The notes: a model not told the origin generated them from the sequence alone. Positions 1 to 9,308 are shown, counted from the stretch's first letter. The stretch is DNA of 64,000 nt from Xanthomonas sp. Leaf148 (GCF_001423585.1 NZ_LMOP01000008.1:1253118-1317117), one strand, 5' to 3'. Numbers and translations: made by a program.

Positions 1-560
1 ACATGTCCAAGGACGTGATCGAACGCGCCATCAAGAAGTCCACCGGCGAGCTGGAAGGCGTGGAATACGAAGAAGTGCGCTACGAGGGCTACGCGCCCGG
101 CGGCGTGGCGGTGATCGTGGACTGCCTGACCGACAACCGCGTGCGCACCGTGGCCGACGTGCGCCATGCCTTCAGCAAATGCGGCGGCAACATGGGCACC
201 GATGGCTCGGTGGCCTTCATGTTCAAGCGCCTGGGCGTGCTCAGTTTTGCCGCCGGCATCGATGAAGACACCCTCACCGACGCGGCCATCGAAGCCGGCG
301 CCGACGACGTGGTGGTGTACCCGGAAGACGGCGCCATCGACGTGCTGACCGCCCCGGATGCCTTCGCCCAGGTCAAGGACGCCCTGGCTGCGGCCGGCCT
401 GGAACCGGCCCACGCCGAAGTCACCTTCCGCGCCGAAAACGACATCGCCGTCGACGGCGACACGGCCCTGCAGGTCCGCAAGCTGCTCGACCTGCTCGAA
501 GACCTGGACGATGTCCAGGACGTGTATTCGAACGTCGATCAATCGAGTTTCGGCGCGTAG
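1..560 (+). CDS. yebC: YebC/PmpR-family DNA-binding regulator (5' end cut by window)
   Basis: This is the C-terminal part of a YebC/PmpR family protein; family members bind DNA as transcriptional regulators or assist translation. The reading frame is open from the first base. The Met at base 3 ([12 protein letters not shown]) is internal in full-length family members, which carry roughly 50 more residues before it, so the true start lies left of the window. The stretch [19 protein letters not shown] is a conserved family signature. In many gammaproteobacteria yebC lies directly upstream of ruvC, as here, with an array of GGGAATC-type repeats in the gap. Identification is firm; only the missing 5' end is uncertain. 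Confidence 0.93.
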   Translation, partial: MSKDVIERAIKKSTGELEGVEYEEVRYEGYAPGGVAVIVDCLTDNRVRTVADVRHAFSKCGGNMGTDGSVAFMFKRLGVLSFAAGIDEDTLTDAAIEAGADDVVVYPEDGAIDVLTAPDAFAQVKDALAAAGLEPAHAEVTFRAENDIAVDGDTALQVRKLLDLLEDLDDVQDVYSNVDQSSFGA

Positions 561-561
561 G

Positions 562-682
562 CGCCGGGAATTGAGAATGGAGAATCGGGAATCGAAACGA
601 CTGCATCCTGCGGTGCTCGGCGACGTCGAGCACGCCAGTAGGCCGCTTTACCCATTCCCGATTCCCGACTCCCGATTCCCGG
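562..682. repeat. Inverted array of GGGAATC-type units between yebC and ruvC
   Basis: Bases 562-597 hold several imperfect GGGAATC/GAGAATC units. Bases 651-682 hold the complementary orientation (ATTCCCGATTCCCG and variants). The two arms could pair into a long imperfect hairpin with about 50 bases of loop. A second array of the same kind lies at 1213-1314 and a half-array at 6142-6175, so this is a dispersed repeat family and not a single terminator. Confidence 0.8.
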
Positions 683-689
683 CCCCTCG

Positions 690-1214
690 ATGACCCGCAT
701 CCTGGGCATCGATCCCGGCTCCCAGCGCACCGGGGTCGGCATCATCGACATCGACGAGGGCGGTCGCAGCCGGCATGTGCATCACGCACCGCTGGTGCTG
801 CTGGGCGAGGGCGACTTTGCGCAGCGGCTCAAGCGCCTGCTGCACGGGTTGGGCGAGTTGATCGAGACCTACCGGCCGGATGAAGTGGCGATCGAAAAGG
901 TCTTCATGGGCAAAAGTGCCGCTTCGGCGCTCAAGCTCGGCCATGCACGTGGCGCGGCGATCTGCGCGGTCGTCATGCGCGATCTGCCGGTGCACGAGTA
1001 CGCTGCCACTGAAATCAAGCTCGCGCTGGTCGGCAAGGGCGGCGCGGACAAGGTGCAGGTGCAGCACATGGTCGGCATCATGCTCAACCTGAAAGGCAAG
1101 CTGCAGGCCGACGCCGCCGATGCACTGGCGGTCGCCATCACCCACGCCCACGTCCGCGCCACCGCGCAGCGTCTGGGCGTCACTACCCAACAGGCCTGGA
1201 GCCGCAAGAAATGA
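690..1214 (+). CDS. ruvC: Crossover junction endodeoxyribonuclease RuvC
   Basis: RuvC is the Holliday-junction resolvase that cuts four-way DNA junctions held by RuvAB. The 174-residue length matches the family. The four acidic catalytic residues of the RNase H-like fold can be assigned: Asp8 in [10 protein letters not shown], Glu69 in VAIEKVF, and Asp141 and Asp144 in [10 protein letters not shown]. The ATG at 690 is right for the conserved [10 protein letters not shown] start. It sits between two GGGAATC-type repeat arrays and upstream of ruvA; ruvB is about 3 kb further on, beyond kup and an unrelated gene. The repeat array in the 118-bp gap to ruvA may affect coupling between the two genes. 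Confidence 0.97.
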   Translation: MTRILGIDPGSQRTGVGIIDIDEGGRSRHVHHAPLVLLGEGDFAQRLKRLLHGLGELIETYRPDEVAIEKVFMGKSAASALKLGHARGAAICAVVMRDLPVHEYAATEIKLALVGKGGADKVQVQHMVGIMLNLKGKLQADAADALAVAITHAHVRATAQRLGVTTQQAWSRKK

Positions 1215-1314
1215 GAATCGGGAATCGGGAATCGGGAATCGGAAACGCCGAGAGCGGAGTCCACAACGGCGCGTGCTGTTTCGATTCCCCATTCCCGATT
1301 CCCCATTCCCGGCA
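1213..1314. repeat. Second inverted GGGAATC-type array, between ruvC and ruvA
   Basis: The left arm (1213-1248) begins at the ruvC stop codon and has four near-perfect GGGAATC units in tandem. The right arm (about 1282-1314) has the complement with CCATTCCC variants. The arms can form a long hairpin in RNA or DNA. It is the same family as 562-682. Confidence 0.8.
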
Positions 1315-1332
1315 CCGCCAAGGCGGTGCCCA

Positions 1333-1917
1333 ATGATCGGCCGTCTGCGCGGGATCCTGGCCTACAAGCAGCCGCCGTGGCTGGTGATCGACGTGGGCGG
1401 GGTGGGGTACGAGCTGGAGGCGCCGATGAGCACCTTCTACGATCTGCCCGATGTCGGTCGCGACGTCATCCTGTTCACCCATTACGCGCAAAAGGAAGAC
1501 AGCGTCGCGCTGTACGGCTTCCTGCGCGAGGGCGAGCGGCGGCTGTTTCGCGACGTGCAAAAAGTCACCGGGATCGGCGCCAAAATTGCGCTGGCGGTGC
1601 TCTCCGGGGTCAGCGTGGACGAGTTCGCCCGCCTGGTCACCGGCGGCGACATCACCGCGCTGACGCGCATTCCGGGCATTGGCAAGAAGACCGCCGAGCG
1701 CATGGTGGTTGAGCTGCGCGACCGCGCCGCCGACTTCAGCAGCGGCGCGCCGATCACCGGCCAGCTGGGTCCGGATGCGGTATCCGAAGCCACGGTCGCC
1801 TTGCAGCAACTGGGTTACAAGCCGGCCGAGGCCGCACGCATGGCACGCGAGGCCGGGGCAGAAGGCGACGAAGTCGCCACGGTCATTCGCAAGGCACTCC
1901 AGGCCGCGCTGCGTTAA
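1333..1917 (+). CDS. ruvA: Holliday junction branch-migration protein RuvA
   Basis: RuvA binds four-way junctions as a tetramer and loads the RuvB motor. The start at ATG 1333 ([16 protein letters not shown]) gives 194 residues, normal for the family; upstream in-frame codons run through the repeat array and are not part of the protein. Visible domains are the N-terminal OB fold (about 1-63), the helix-hairpin-helix region including [16 protein letters not shown] and [13 protein letters not shown] (about 72-130), and the small C-terminal RuvB-contact domain ending in [11 protein letters not shown]. It follows ruvC and precedes kup. Confidence 0.97.
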   Translation: MIGRLRGILAYKQPPWLVIDVGGVGYELEAPMSTFYDLPDVGRDVILFTHYAQKEDSVALYGFLREGERRLFRDVQKVTGIGAKIALAVLSGVSVDEFARLVTGGDITALTRIPGIGKKTAERMVVELRDRAADFSSGAPITGQLGPDAVSEATVALQQLGYKPAEAARMAREAGAEGDEVATVIRKALQAALR

Positions 1918-1971
1918 GCGAGCTCGGCCTTTCTCATTCTTCACGCCCTTCAGCGATAACCTGCCCACTCA

Positions 1972-3879
1972 ATGTCACAGACCTCCACTCCCGCAGCTGG
2001 CCACGGCCACGCGCCTGCCAACAGCCATATGGCCTTGGTCGTCGGCGCCATCGGCGTCGTCTTCGGCGATATCGGCACCAGTCCGCTGTACACCCTCAAG
2101 GAGGCGTTTTCGCCGCACTACGGGTTGACCAGCGATCACGACACCGTGCTGGGCGTGCTGTCACTGGCGTTCTGGGCGCTGATGATCACCGTCACGCTCA
2201 AGTACGTCACCATCATCATGCGTGCCGACAACGAGGGCGAGGGCGGCATCATGGCGCTGATGGCGCTGACCCAGCGCACCCTCAAACAGGGCTCGCGATC
2301 GGCGTACGTGGTTGGCATCCTCGGGATCTTCGGCGCCTCGCTGTTCTTCGGCGACGGTGTGATCACGCCGGCCATCTCGGTGATGGGCGCGGTGGAAGGC
2401 CTGGAGATCGCCGCGCCCAGCCTGCACCCCTTCATCGTGCCGATCACCGTGGTGGTGCTGCTGATCGTGTTCATGGTGCAGCGCTTCGGCACCGAAACGG
2501 TCGGCAAGGTGTTCGGCCCGATCACTTGTCTGTGGTTTCTGTCGCTGGGCGCGATCGGCATCTGGAACATCGTCGATGCGCCGGAAGTGATGAAAGCCTT
2601 CAACCCGTGGTGGGCGATCCGCTTCTTCATGGAGCACGGCTGGCACGGGGTGTTCATCCTCGGCGCGGTGGTGCTGGCGGTGACCGGCGGTGAAGCGCTG
2701 TATGCGGACATGGGCCATTTCGGCGCGCGCCCGATCCGGCATGGCTGGTACTTCTTCGTGCTGCCGATGCTGCTGCTCAATTACCTGGGCCAGGGCGCAC
2801 TGGTGCTCAATCACCCTGCCGCACTGAAAAACCCGTTCTTCGAAGCGGTGCCCAGCTGGGCGCTGTACCCGATGATCATCCTGGCCACGCTGGCGGCGGT
2901 AATCGCCTCGCAGGCGGTGATCACCGGTGCGTATTCGGTGGCCCGCCAGGCCATGCAGCTGGGCTACATCCCGCGCATGCAGATCAAGCACACCTCGCGC
3001 ACCACCATCGGCCAGATCTACGTGCCCGGCATCAACTGGCTGTTGATGGTGATGGTGATCGCGCTGGTGCTGATCTTCCGCAGCTCCACCAATCTGGCCG
3101 TGGCGTACGGCATCTCGGTCTCGATGACGATGCTGATCGACACCTTGCTGCTGGCCCTGGTGGCGCGGTCGTTGTGGCCGCGCTGGCGCAACTGGGTGCT
3201 GCCGCTGTGCGTGGTGTTCTTCATCATCGAGCTGGCGTTTGTCATCGCCAACGGCGCCAAGCTGCTGCAGGGCGCGTGGTTCCCGCTGGCGCTGGGCATC
3301 GTGGTGTTTACCCTGATGCGCACCTGGCGGCGTGGCCGCGCGCTGCTGCGCGAAGAGATCCGCAAGGACGGCATCCGCATCGACAGCTTCCTGCCGGGCC
3401 TGATGCTGGCGCCGCCGGCGCGCGTGCCGGGCATGGCGGTGTTCTTGACCGCCGATCCGATGGTCGTGCCGCATGCGCTGATGCACAACCTCAAGCACAA
3501 CAAGGTGCTGCACGAACGCAACATCTTCCTCAACGTCGACACCTTGCCGATCCCGTATGCGCCGGTAGACAAGCGCCTGCAGATCGAATCGATCGGTGAC
3601 GAGTTCTACCGCGTCTACGTGCGCTTCGGCTTCATGGAAACGCCCGACGTGCCGCTGGCGCTGATGCGCTCCTGCGACCAGGGCGGCATCCATTTCGACC
3701 CGATGGACACCACCTTCTTCGCCAGCCGCGAAACCATCGTGGCCAGCGCCAACCGCGGCATGCCGATCTGGCGCGACAAGCTGTTCGCGCTGATGCATCG
3801 CAACGCCGCCCCGGCCACCGGCTTCTTCCGTATTCCCGGTAACCGCCTGGTCGAGTTGGGCGCGCAAGTGGAGATCTGA
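1972..3879 (+). CDS. kup: Low-affinity potassium uptake protein Kup
   Basis: Kup is an inner-membrane proton-coupled potassium importer of the KUP/HAK/KT family. The 635-residue length and the signature [16 protein letters not shown] at about residues 31-46 identify it. About twelve hydrophobic segments fill residues 20-460. After these comes a cytoplasmic tail with the family motif [20 protein letters not shown]. The gene lies in the middle of the ruv cluster, 54 bp after ruvA, and its stop is followed within 3 bp by the GTG of the next gene, so the two are probably cotranscribed. Nothing suggests damage. Confidence 0.96.
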   Translation: MSQTSTPAAGHGHAPANSHMALVVGAIGVVFGDIGTSPLYTLKEAFSPHYGLTSDHDTVLGVLSLAFWALMITVTLKYVTIIMRADNEGEGGIMALMALTQRTLKQGSRSAYVVGILGIFGASLFFGDGVITPAISVMGAVEGLEIAAPSLHPFIVPITVVVLLIVFMVQRFGTETVGKVFGPITCLWFLSLGAIGIWNIVDAPEVMKAFNPWWAIRFFMEHGWHGVFILGAVVLAVTGGEALYADMGHFGARPIRHGWYFFVLPMLLLNYLGQGALVLNHPAALKNPFFEAVPSWALYPMIILATLAAVIASQAVITGAYSVARQAMQLGYIPRMQIKHTSRTTIGQIYVPGINWLLMVMVIALVLIFRSSTNLAVAYGISVSMTMLIDTLLLALVARSLWPRWRNWVLPLCVVFFIIELAFVIANGAKLLQGAWFPLALGIVVFTLMRTWRRGRALLREEIRKDGIRIDSFLPGLMLAPPARVPGMAVFLTADPMVVPHALMHNLKHNKVLHERNIFLNVDTLPIPYAPVDKRLQIESIGDEFYRVYVRFGFMETPDVPLALMRSCDQGGIHFDPMDTTFFASRETIVASANRGMPIWRDKLFALMHRNAAPATGFFRIPGNRLVELGAQVEI

Positions 3880-3881
3880 GC

Positions 3882-5003
3882 GTGGCTGGTCTGCAGTGGA
3901 TGGTCTACGGCCGCTCGCCGAGCCTGGATACCTTCTGGGACGAAGCGCTGAATCTTGGGCGTGCACCGGCAAGCGAGGCCGCCATCGCCGCCGCGCAAGC
4001 GCGGCTCGAGGTGCATCTGCCGACGTGGCTACGCACGTTGTATGCGCGCTATGACGGCGGCGCGGTGCAGATGGCGCGTGGTCAGTCGCTCGATGAGCCG
4101 GACAACTGGCTTAAGGCCGAATGGCTGATCCCGCGCGCGCGCCTGCTTGGCAGCGCGGAGTTGTTTTCCTTCGCGCAGGTGCGTGCCCGCGAGGACTACC
4201 GCGATGATGCATTTGCCGGTCTGGCCGCCGGTGGCGACGATCGCCGCCTGATCGTCATCGCCGCCGACCACCGCTCACCCAGCCGGGCCTTGTGTCTGGA
4301 TTATTCCGTGCCCGGCGCCGAGCCCACCCTGGTCTATGTCGATGCCGGCGGGAACCGTCGGTTGATCGTGTTCGAGAACGTGGACGCTCTGCTGTCGCAG
4401 CTTGTCGATGTCGTGCACTGGTCGCCTGCATTGCAGGCCAAGCACGATGAGAACGAGCTGGTGCACTGGCAGCCTCAGCCACCGGCATTGCGCACTTTCT
4501 GGAGCGGCCCCGGGCATTGGAACGACACCGCAGCGGCCGCAGATGCCGGTGCGCTGGCCGCTGCCGAAGCGCGGCTGGGCGTGCGCTTGCCGGCGTTGTT
4601 CAAGCGGCTGTATAGCGTCCAGGACGGCGGCGACACGGGCTGGTGCTGGGTGCCGCGCACGCGCTTTGCTTCCGCGCATTACGTGGATTGGGAATGCGTG
4701 CTGGTGGATCGGTATCTATCGCCGCTTGCGCAGATCGGCAGCCTGCTGGACCTGGCCGCGGCCTTCGAAGACCCTGACGACTTCAGTGCGGCGGCGTGCC
4801 TGCATGCCGGCCTGGACCAGGTGCTGGTGCTGTCGTGCCACAACATCGATTGCCTGCTGTGCCTGGACTATCGCGCGCGCGGCCCGCAGGGCGAGCCGGA
4901 AGTCGTCTATTTCGAGAAATGGGAGGGGCTGGTCCCGACCTGGCGCGCGCCCAGCTTCGATGCGTTCTTCAGCGTGCTGCGGCAGGCCGATCTTGATTTC
5001 TAG
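3882..5003 (+). CDS. Tandem SMI1/KNR4-like domain protein
   Basis: The 373-residue protein appears to hold two copies of an SMI1/KNR4 (SUKH-type) domain. The helix-turn segment AAAQARLEVHLPTWLRTLY with YDGG at about residues 28-50 recurs as AAAEARLGVRLPALFKRLY with QDGG at about 226-250. Each repeat is followed by a Trp-containing strand region. SUKH proteins in bacteria are often immunity proteins against secreted toxins, but some are housekeeping; no toxin gene is adjacent here. The GTG at 3882 has a GGAG about 9 bases upstream and lies 2 bp after kup, so it was preferred to ATG 3900. The domain call rests on internal repetition and motif recognition; the function is unknown. Confidence 0.75.
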   Translation: MAGLQWMVYGRSPSLDTFWDEALNLGRAPASEAAIAAAQARLEVHLPTWLRTLYARYDGGAVQMARGQSLDEPDNWLKAEWLIPRARLLGSAELFSFAQVRAREDYRDDAFAGLAAGGDDRRLIVIAADHRSPSRALCLDYSVPGAEPTLVYVDAGGNRRLIVFENVDALLSQLVDVVHWSPALQAKHDENELVHWQPQPPALRTFWSGPGHWNDTAAAADAGALAAAEARLGVRLPALFKRLYSVQDGGDTGWCWVPRTRFASAHYVDWECVLVDRYLSPLAQIGSLLDLAAAFEDPDDFSAAACLHAGLDQVLVLSCHNIDCLLCLDYRARGPQGEPEVVYFEKWEGLVPTWRAPSFDAFFSVLRQADLDF

Positions 5004-5042
5004 AAGCTGCGCCGCCCGCGCGCGGCATGCGAAGATGGCGGG

Positions 5043-6083
5043 ATGACCGAACAGCGCATCATCGCCAGCAGCGCCACCCGCGAAGACGATGCCGCCGATG
5101 CGAGCATCCGCCCCAAGCGCCTGGCCGATTACCTCGGCCAGCAGCCGGTGCGCGAGCAGATGGAGATCTACATCCAGGCTGCCAAGGCGCGTGGCGAGGC
5201 GATGGATCACGTGCTGATCTTCGGCCCGCCCGGCCTGGGCAAGACCACGCTCAGCCACGTCATTGCCAATGAGCTGGGCGTCAACCTGCGTTCCACCTCC
5301 GGGCCGGTGATCGAAAAGGCCGGCGATCTGGCCGCGCTACTGACCAACCTGCAGCCGCACGACGTGTTGTTCATCGACGAAATCCATCGGCTGTCGCCCG
5401 TGGTGGAAGAAGTGCTGTACCCGGCGATGGAAGATTTCCAGATCGACATCATGATCGGCGACGGCCCGGCCGCACGCTCGATCAAGATCGATCTGCCGCC
5501 GTTTACGCTGATCGGCGCCACCACCCGCGCCGGTCTGCTGACCGCGCCGCTGCGCGACCGTTTCGGCATCGTGCAGCGGCTGGAGTTCTATTCGCCGGCA
5601 GAGCTCACCCGCATCGTGATCCGCTCGGCCGCGATTCTGGGCATCGACTGCACGCCCGACGGCGCCGCCGAAATCGCGCGTCGCGCACGTGGCACCCCGC
5701 GTATCGCCAACCGGCTGCTGCGCCGCGTGCGCGATTTCGCCCAGGTCAAAGCCGCCGGCCATATCGATCTGCCGGTGGCGCAGGCCGCCATGCAGATGCT
5801 CAAGGTCGACCCGGAAGGCTTCGACGAGCTCGATCGCCGCATGTTGCGCACCATCGTCGAACATTTCGACGGCGGCCCGGTGGGTGTGGAATCCTTGGCC
5901 GCCTCGTTGTCGGAAGAGCGCGGCACGCTGGAAGACGTGATCGAGCCCTACCTGATCCAGCAGGGTTTTCTGATCCGCACCGCGCGCGGCCGCATGGTCA
6001 CCACCAAGGCCTATCTGCACCTGGGCCTGAAGCCGCCGCGCGACCGCGCACCAGCCATCGGCGAGCCGGGAGACCTGTTCTGA
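5043..6083 (+). CDS. ruvB: Holliday junction ATPase RuvB
   Basis: RuvB is the hexameric AAA+ motor that drives branch migration with RuvA. Its 346 residues include Walker [10 protein letters not shown] at 61-69, Walker B FIDEIHRL at about 110-117, the sensor segment [18 protein letters not shown], and a C-terminal winged-helix domain (about 260-335) ending in KAYLHLGL. The ATG at 5043 fits the usual N-terminus, with [11 protein letters not shown] at about 23-33. It is separated from ruvA by kup and the SMI1/KNR4-like gene, and precedes ybgC and the tol genes. Confidence 0.98.
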   Translation: MTEQRIIASSATREDDAADASIRPKRLADYLGQQPVREQMEIYIQAAKARGEAMDHVLIFGPPGLGKTTLSHVIANELGVNLRSTSGPVIEKAGDLAALLTNLQPHDVLFIDEIHRLSPVVEEVLYPAMEDFQIDIMIGDGPAARSIKIDLPPFTLIGATTRAGLLTAPLRDRFGIVQRLEFYSPAELTRIVIRSAAILGIDCTPDGAAEIARRARGTPRIANRLLRRVRDFAQVKAAGHIDLPVAQAAMQMLKVDPEGFDELDRRMLRTIVEHFDGGPVGVESLAASLSEERGTLEDVIEPYLIQQGFLIRTARGRMVTTKAYLHLGLKPPRDRAPAIGEPGDLF

Positions 6084-6135
6084 TGACGCTCCGCTTGTCG
6101 CTTGCTCAGGCCGTCTCGACCAACAATCCGTCCCC

Positions 6136-6594
6136 ATGACCACCGATTCCCGATTCCCGTCTCCCGATTCCCCGCCTGTATTCAGTTGGCCGACACGCGT
6201 CTACTGGGAAGATACCGACGCCGGCGGGGTGGTCTACCACGCGCGCTACGTTGCTTTCATGGAACGCGCGCGCACCGAGTGGATGCGCGCGGTCGGTTAC
6301 GGGCAGGATCTGATGCGCCAGGACCACGGTCTGGTGTTTGCGGTCCGCTCGATGCAACTGGATTTCCTCAAGCCGGCCCGGCTCGACGACGCGCTGTCTG
6401 TGTCGGCGGTATTGCTGAAATGCAAACGGGCCAGCCTGCTGTTTGCGCAGTCGGTCCGTCGCGAAGGCGAGGTGCTGTTGACTGCCGAGGTGCGCATCGC
6501 CGCACTCGGCACCAGCGACTTCCGCCCGCGCGGCATGGACGATGCGCTGTATGACGTGTTGAAAGCTTTAGAAACCCCAGAATCAGATTACTGA
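6136..6594 (+). CDS. ybgC: Acyl-CoA thioesterase YbgC of the Tol-Pal cluster
   Basis: YbgC is a small hot-dog-fold thioesterase linked to phospholipid or acyl-carrier metabolism and encoded with tolQ. The signature YWEDTDAGGVVYHARY lies at about residues 23-38 and contains the catalytic Asp. The total is 152 residues. The first 16 or so residues (TTDSRFPSPDSPP) are encoded by a half-array of the ATTCCCGATTCCCG repeat and have no counterpart in the E. coli protein, whose sequence aligns from about FSWPTRVYWED. Either the repeat has extended the N-terminus or a later start is used, although no in-frame ATG is seen before the conserved motif. The tolQ ATG follows 12 bp after its stop. Confidence 0.93.
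   Translation: MTTDSRFPSPDSPPVFSWPTRVYWEDTDAGGVVYHARYVAFMERARTEWMRAVGYGQDLMRQDHGLVFAVRSMQLDFLKPARLDDALSVSAVLLKCKRASLLFAQSVRREGEVLLTAEVRIAALGTSDFRPRGMDDALYDVLKALETPESDY
6142..6175. repeat. Half-array of ATTCCCGATTCCCG units inside the 5' end of ybgC
   Basis: Two to three ATTCCCG-type units in the same orientation as the right arms at 651-682 and 1282-1314 lie within the first codons of ybgC. No matching left arm is visible nearby, so this may be a partial or decayed copy of the repeat that has become coding sequence. Confidence 0.7.
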
Positions 6595-6605
6595 GGAACC
6601 AACGG

Positions 6606-7385
6606 ATGTCGATTGCATTGCTCCTGGCCCTGCAGGACACGGTAGTGGAAGCACTACCGCAGGAAGTCACCGCGGCCGCGGCGCAAACCGCCACGGCGGC
6701 GCATAACAGCAGCATCAACTATGTTGATCTGATCCTGCGCGCCAGCATCCCGGTGAAGATCATCGTGCTGTTGCTGTTGATCGGCTCGTTCATCAGTTGG
6801 GTGATCATTTTCCGCAAGGCGCGTGCGTTCAAGCAGGCCAACCGCGAGGCGGATGAGTTCGAAAACCGCTTCTGGTCCGGCGCCGATCTTGCCAAGCTCT
6901 ACGCTTCGGCAACCGACCGCAACCGCACCGTCGGTGGTCTGGAATCGATGTTCGAAAGCGGTTTTCGCGAATTTTCGCGGCTACGCGATCGCCGCCGCCT
7001 GGATGCGCGCGTGCAGCTCGAAGGCGCACAGCGCGCCATGCGGACCGCCTTCACCCGTGAGGTCGATCAGCTGGAGCGCAATCTCGAATTGCTGGCCAAC
7101 ATCGGCTCCACCGCGCCGTACGTCGGCCTGGTCGGCACCGTGTTCGGCATCATGGTGACCATGCACGACATGGTCAGCAGCGGCGAGCAGGCCGGTATCG
7201 CGGCCGTGGCGCCGGGTATTTCCGAAGCCTTGTTCGCCACCGCCATCGGCCTGTTCGTGGCGATCCCGGCGGTGTGGGCCTACAACCGCTTCACCACCCG
7301 CGTGGAACGGCTGTCGGTGCGCTACGAAACCTTCGCCGACGAGTTCAGCTCCATCCTGCAGCGCCAGGCTGGCGCGGACGAGTAA
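6606..7385 (+). CDS. tolQ: Tol-Pal system proton-channel subunit TolQ
   Basis: TolQ is an inner-membrane MotA/ExbB-type channel subunit that works with TolR to energise TolA for outer-membrane constriction. The 259 residues contain three hydrophobic segments at about 48-69, 164-185 and 207-228. The conserved ANIGSTAPYVGLVGTVFGIM lies at the second and ISEALFATAIGLFVAIPAV at the third. It follows ybgC closely. Its TAA stop overlaps the ATG of a 60-codon ORF in the form TAATG, and tolR begins 178 bp downstream, a wider gap than is usual for tolQ-tolR. Confidence 0.97.
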   Translation: MSIALLLALQDTVVEALPQEVTAAAAQTATAAHNSSINYVDLILRASIPVKIIVLLLLIGSFISWVIIFRKARAFKQANREADEFENRFWSGADLAKLYASATDRNRTVGGLESMFESGFREFSRLRDRRRLDARVQLEGAQRAMRTAFTREVDQLERNLELLANIGSTAPYVGLVGTVFGIMVTMHDMVSSGEQAGIAAVAPGISEALFATAIGLFVAIPAVWAYNRFTTRVERLSVRYETFADEFSSILQRQAGADE

Positions 7386-7567
7386 TGCGCCTCTCTCGCA
7401 AGCTCTCTGGCCTGCGCGCGCGCGTTGCAGGAACCTGCACCGCGCGGCGGCTGGATACGTCCGCCGCCGATGCGCACGCACTGGTCTGCAGCACCTGGAC
7501 AGGCGAGCCACTGGCGACAGGTCGCACACGTCTGTGCGAGGGATTAATTAGGAACGTTTCGCGATGA
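7385..7567 (+). CDS. Small ORF bridging tolQ and tolR (60 residues)
   Basis: This 60-codon ORF exactly fills the space between tolQ and tolR. Its ATG overlaps the tolQ stop (TAATG) and its TGA overlaps the tolR ATG (ATGA, 7564-7567). The product begins MRLSRKLSGLRARV, is rich in Arg, Ala, Thr and Leu, has three Cys, and shows no hydrophobic segment. I recognise no homologue. The double overlap suggests that ribosomes could be passed from tolQ to tolR by reinitiation. The coding signal itself is weak and chance is possible, since tolR may be served by its own Shine-Dalgarno-like sequence in the last 20 bases before its ATG. Confidence 0.35.
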   Translation: MRLSRKLSGLRARVAGTCTARRLDTSAADAHALVCSTWTGEPLATGRTRLCEGLIRNVSR

Positions 7568-8013
7568 TTTCCGGTATTTCCCGCCGTAAGAAGCGCAAGC
7601 TCAAATCCGACATCAACGTCGTGCCATACATCGACGTGATGCTGGTGCTGCTGATCATCTTCATGGTGACCGCGCCGCTGTTGACCCTGAGTACCGACGT
7701 CAGCCTGCCGAGCTCGCGCGCCAAGGCGCTGGAAAGCAAGCAGGACCCGATCGTGGTGGTGGTTGCCGCCGATGGCCAACTGGCATTGCAGCTGCCCAAG
7801 GGCAAGCCGCAGGCCATGGACGTCAATGCGCTGCAGGCGCAGCTGGCCGCCATCGTGGCGCAGGACAAGGATGCACGCGTGGTGGTGGCTGGCGATCGCG
7901 CCGCGCCATATCAAAAGATCATGGACGCCATCGACGTGCTCAAGCAGGCCAAGGTCGAGAAGGTCGGCCTGATCTCCGACTCCGGCGGCACTGCAGGCAG
8001 CGATGCACGCTGA
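7564..8013 (+). CDS. tolR: Tol-Pal system protein TolR
   Basis: TolR is the ExbD/MotB-like partner of TolQ, with one transmembrane helix and a periplasmic domain. The 149 residues begin with a basic cytoplasmic stretch. Residues 19-39 are VVPYIDVMLVLLIIFMVTAP, and Asp24 is the conserved proton-path residue. The C-terminal periplasmic region (about 60-140) matches family length. The start at 7564 is fixed by the conserved N-terminus. It overlaps tolA by 11 bp at its 3' end, which implies translational coupling. Confidence 0.96.
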   Translation: MISGISRRKKRKLKSDINVVPYIDVMLVLLIIFMVTAPLLTLSTDVSLPSSRAKALESKQDPIVVVVAADGQLALQLPKGKPQAMDVNALQAQLAAIVAQDKDARVVVAGDRAAPYQKIMDAIDVLKQAKVEKVGLISDSGGTAGSDAR

Positions 8014-9040
8014 CGCACTCCCCACCCAGGGCGCGCGCGAGGATGGCTGGCTGCGACCGGTCATGCTGGCCTTGGTCGTGCATATTCTGGTCGCGCTGGT
8101 GTTCATCGCCGGCTGGCTGTGGTCGCCCGAACGCTCGGTCGAACCGGCTGCGGGCGATCCCAGTATGGAAGCCTCGCTGGACGTTTCCGCCGCCGAGGCA
8201 CGCGTCGCGCGTCAGGCGCTGAAGGCCACGCCGGTGGAAGCCCCCCCGCCGCCGGCACCGTTGCCCGAGCCCGCGCCGGAAGAAAGTGTGCCGCCGCCGC
8301 AGCCGATCCCGGAGCTGCGCCCGCAGGATGCGCCTACGCAGCAGCAGGCACAGGCGCAGGAACGCGTTGCCCAGCCGGACAAGGTCGACCAGGACAAGGT
8401 CGATGCGCTGGCCATTTCCGAAGAGAAAGCCAAGCAGGAACAGGAAGCCAAGCGCCGCCAGGAGCAGATCGACCTGACCGAGCGTAAGCGTCAGGACGAG
8501 GCTGAGCAGAAACTGCGCCTGGCCAAGCAGCAGGAAGAGGCCGACGCCAAGAAGAAGCAGGCCGCTGCCGAGCAGGCTGCCGATGTCGAGCGCCAGAAAA
8601 AGATCGCCGACATCCGCCGCCAGCGTGAGCAGGCCACCAAGGAGGCTACGCTGGCCGAGCAGAAGCTGCGCCAGGTTGCGGCTGCGCGCGCGCAGCAGGC
8701 CTCTGCCGCGGCAGCGACCAGTGCGCAGCCGACCGCGGGGCAAGGCGGCACCAGTACCGACCTGTCGGCCAAGTACGCCGCCGCGATCCAGCAGAAGGTG
8801 CTTGCCCAGTGGGTGCGCCCGCCATCGGTGCCGCCGGGGCAGAAGTGCACCATCAACATCCGTCAGTTGCCCGGTGGCAGCGTGATGGAGGCCAAGGTCG
8901 CGCCGGGTTGCCCGTACGACGAGGCCGGCCAGCGCTCGATCGAGGCCGCGGTGTTGAGCGCACAGCCGCTGCCGTATCGCGGGTTCGAATCGGTGTTCCA
9001 GCGCAATCTGACCTTCGTATTCACCGCGCAGGATCAGTAA
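8003..9040 (+). CDS. tolA: Cell-envelope integrity protein TolA
   Basis: TolA spans the periplasm from the TolQR motor to Pal and TolB. The 345 residues have a membrane anchor at about 19-40 (VMLALVVHILVALVFIAGWL) and a Pro/Glu-rich segment at about 75-110. A long charged coiled-coil rich in Lys, Gln, Glu and Ala follows at about 110-245. The C-terminal globular domain is TonB/TolA-like, with the pattern GQKCTINIRQLPGGSV and SIEAAVLSAQPLPYRGFE. The ATG lies inside the end of tolR. A 268-bp gap without recognisable features follows before tolB. Confidence 0.94.
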   Translation: MHADALPTQGAREDGWLRPVMLALVVHILVALVFIAGWLWSPERSVEPAAGDPSMEASLDVSAAEARVARQALKATPVEAPPPPAPLPEPAPEESVPPPQPIPELRPQDAPTQQQAQAQERVAQPDKVDQDKVDALAISEEKAKQEQEAKRRQEQIDLTERKRQDEAEQKLRLAKQQEEADAKKKQAAAEQAADVERQKKIADIRRQREQATKEATLAEQKLRQVAAARAQQASAAAATSAQPTAGQGGTSTDLSAKYAAAIQQKVLAQWVRPPSVPPGQKCTINIRQLPGGSVMEAKVAPGCPYDEAGQRSIEAAVLSAQPLPYRGFESVFQRNLTFVFTAQDQ

Positions 9041-9308
9041 TCGTTGGGTGGATCGCGGTGCGGCAGCTTGCGAGCGCTGCACCGGGGGACGAGGCCCGGG
9101 ATGACAACCGGGTCAATGCGTTGTCGTCTTAATGTCTTGCCGGCGTCGATTGCGGCTTGGTAGCGCCCGACCAGATTCAGGCCTTACGAAGTTGCCTCGC
9201 CGCTCGACCGCTCGCTCCATTTTCACGTTGTCTCGTTCATGATTGCGAGTATGTTCACTCGCTGATTGGTATCCCTTGCACACTTTTCCTGCCCGATCCG
9301 AGCCGTCC

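Noticed and set aside
2161-3972. Long minus-strand ORF opposite kup
   Set aside because: It is antisense to a clear transporter gene and has the His/Arg/Gln-rich composition typical of high-GC shadow frames.
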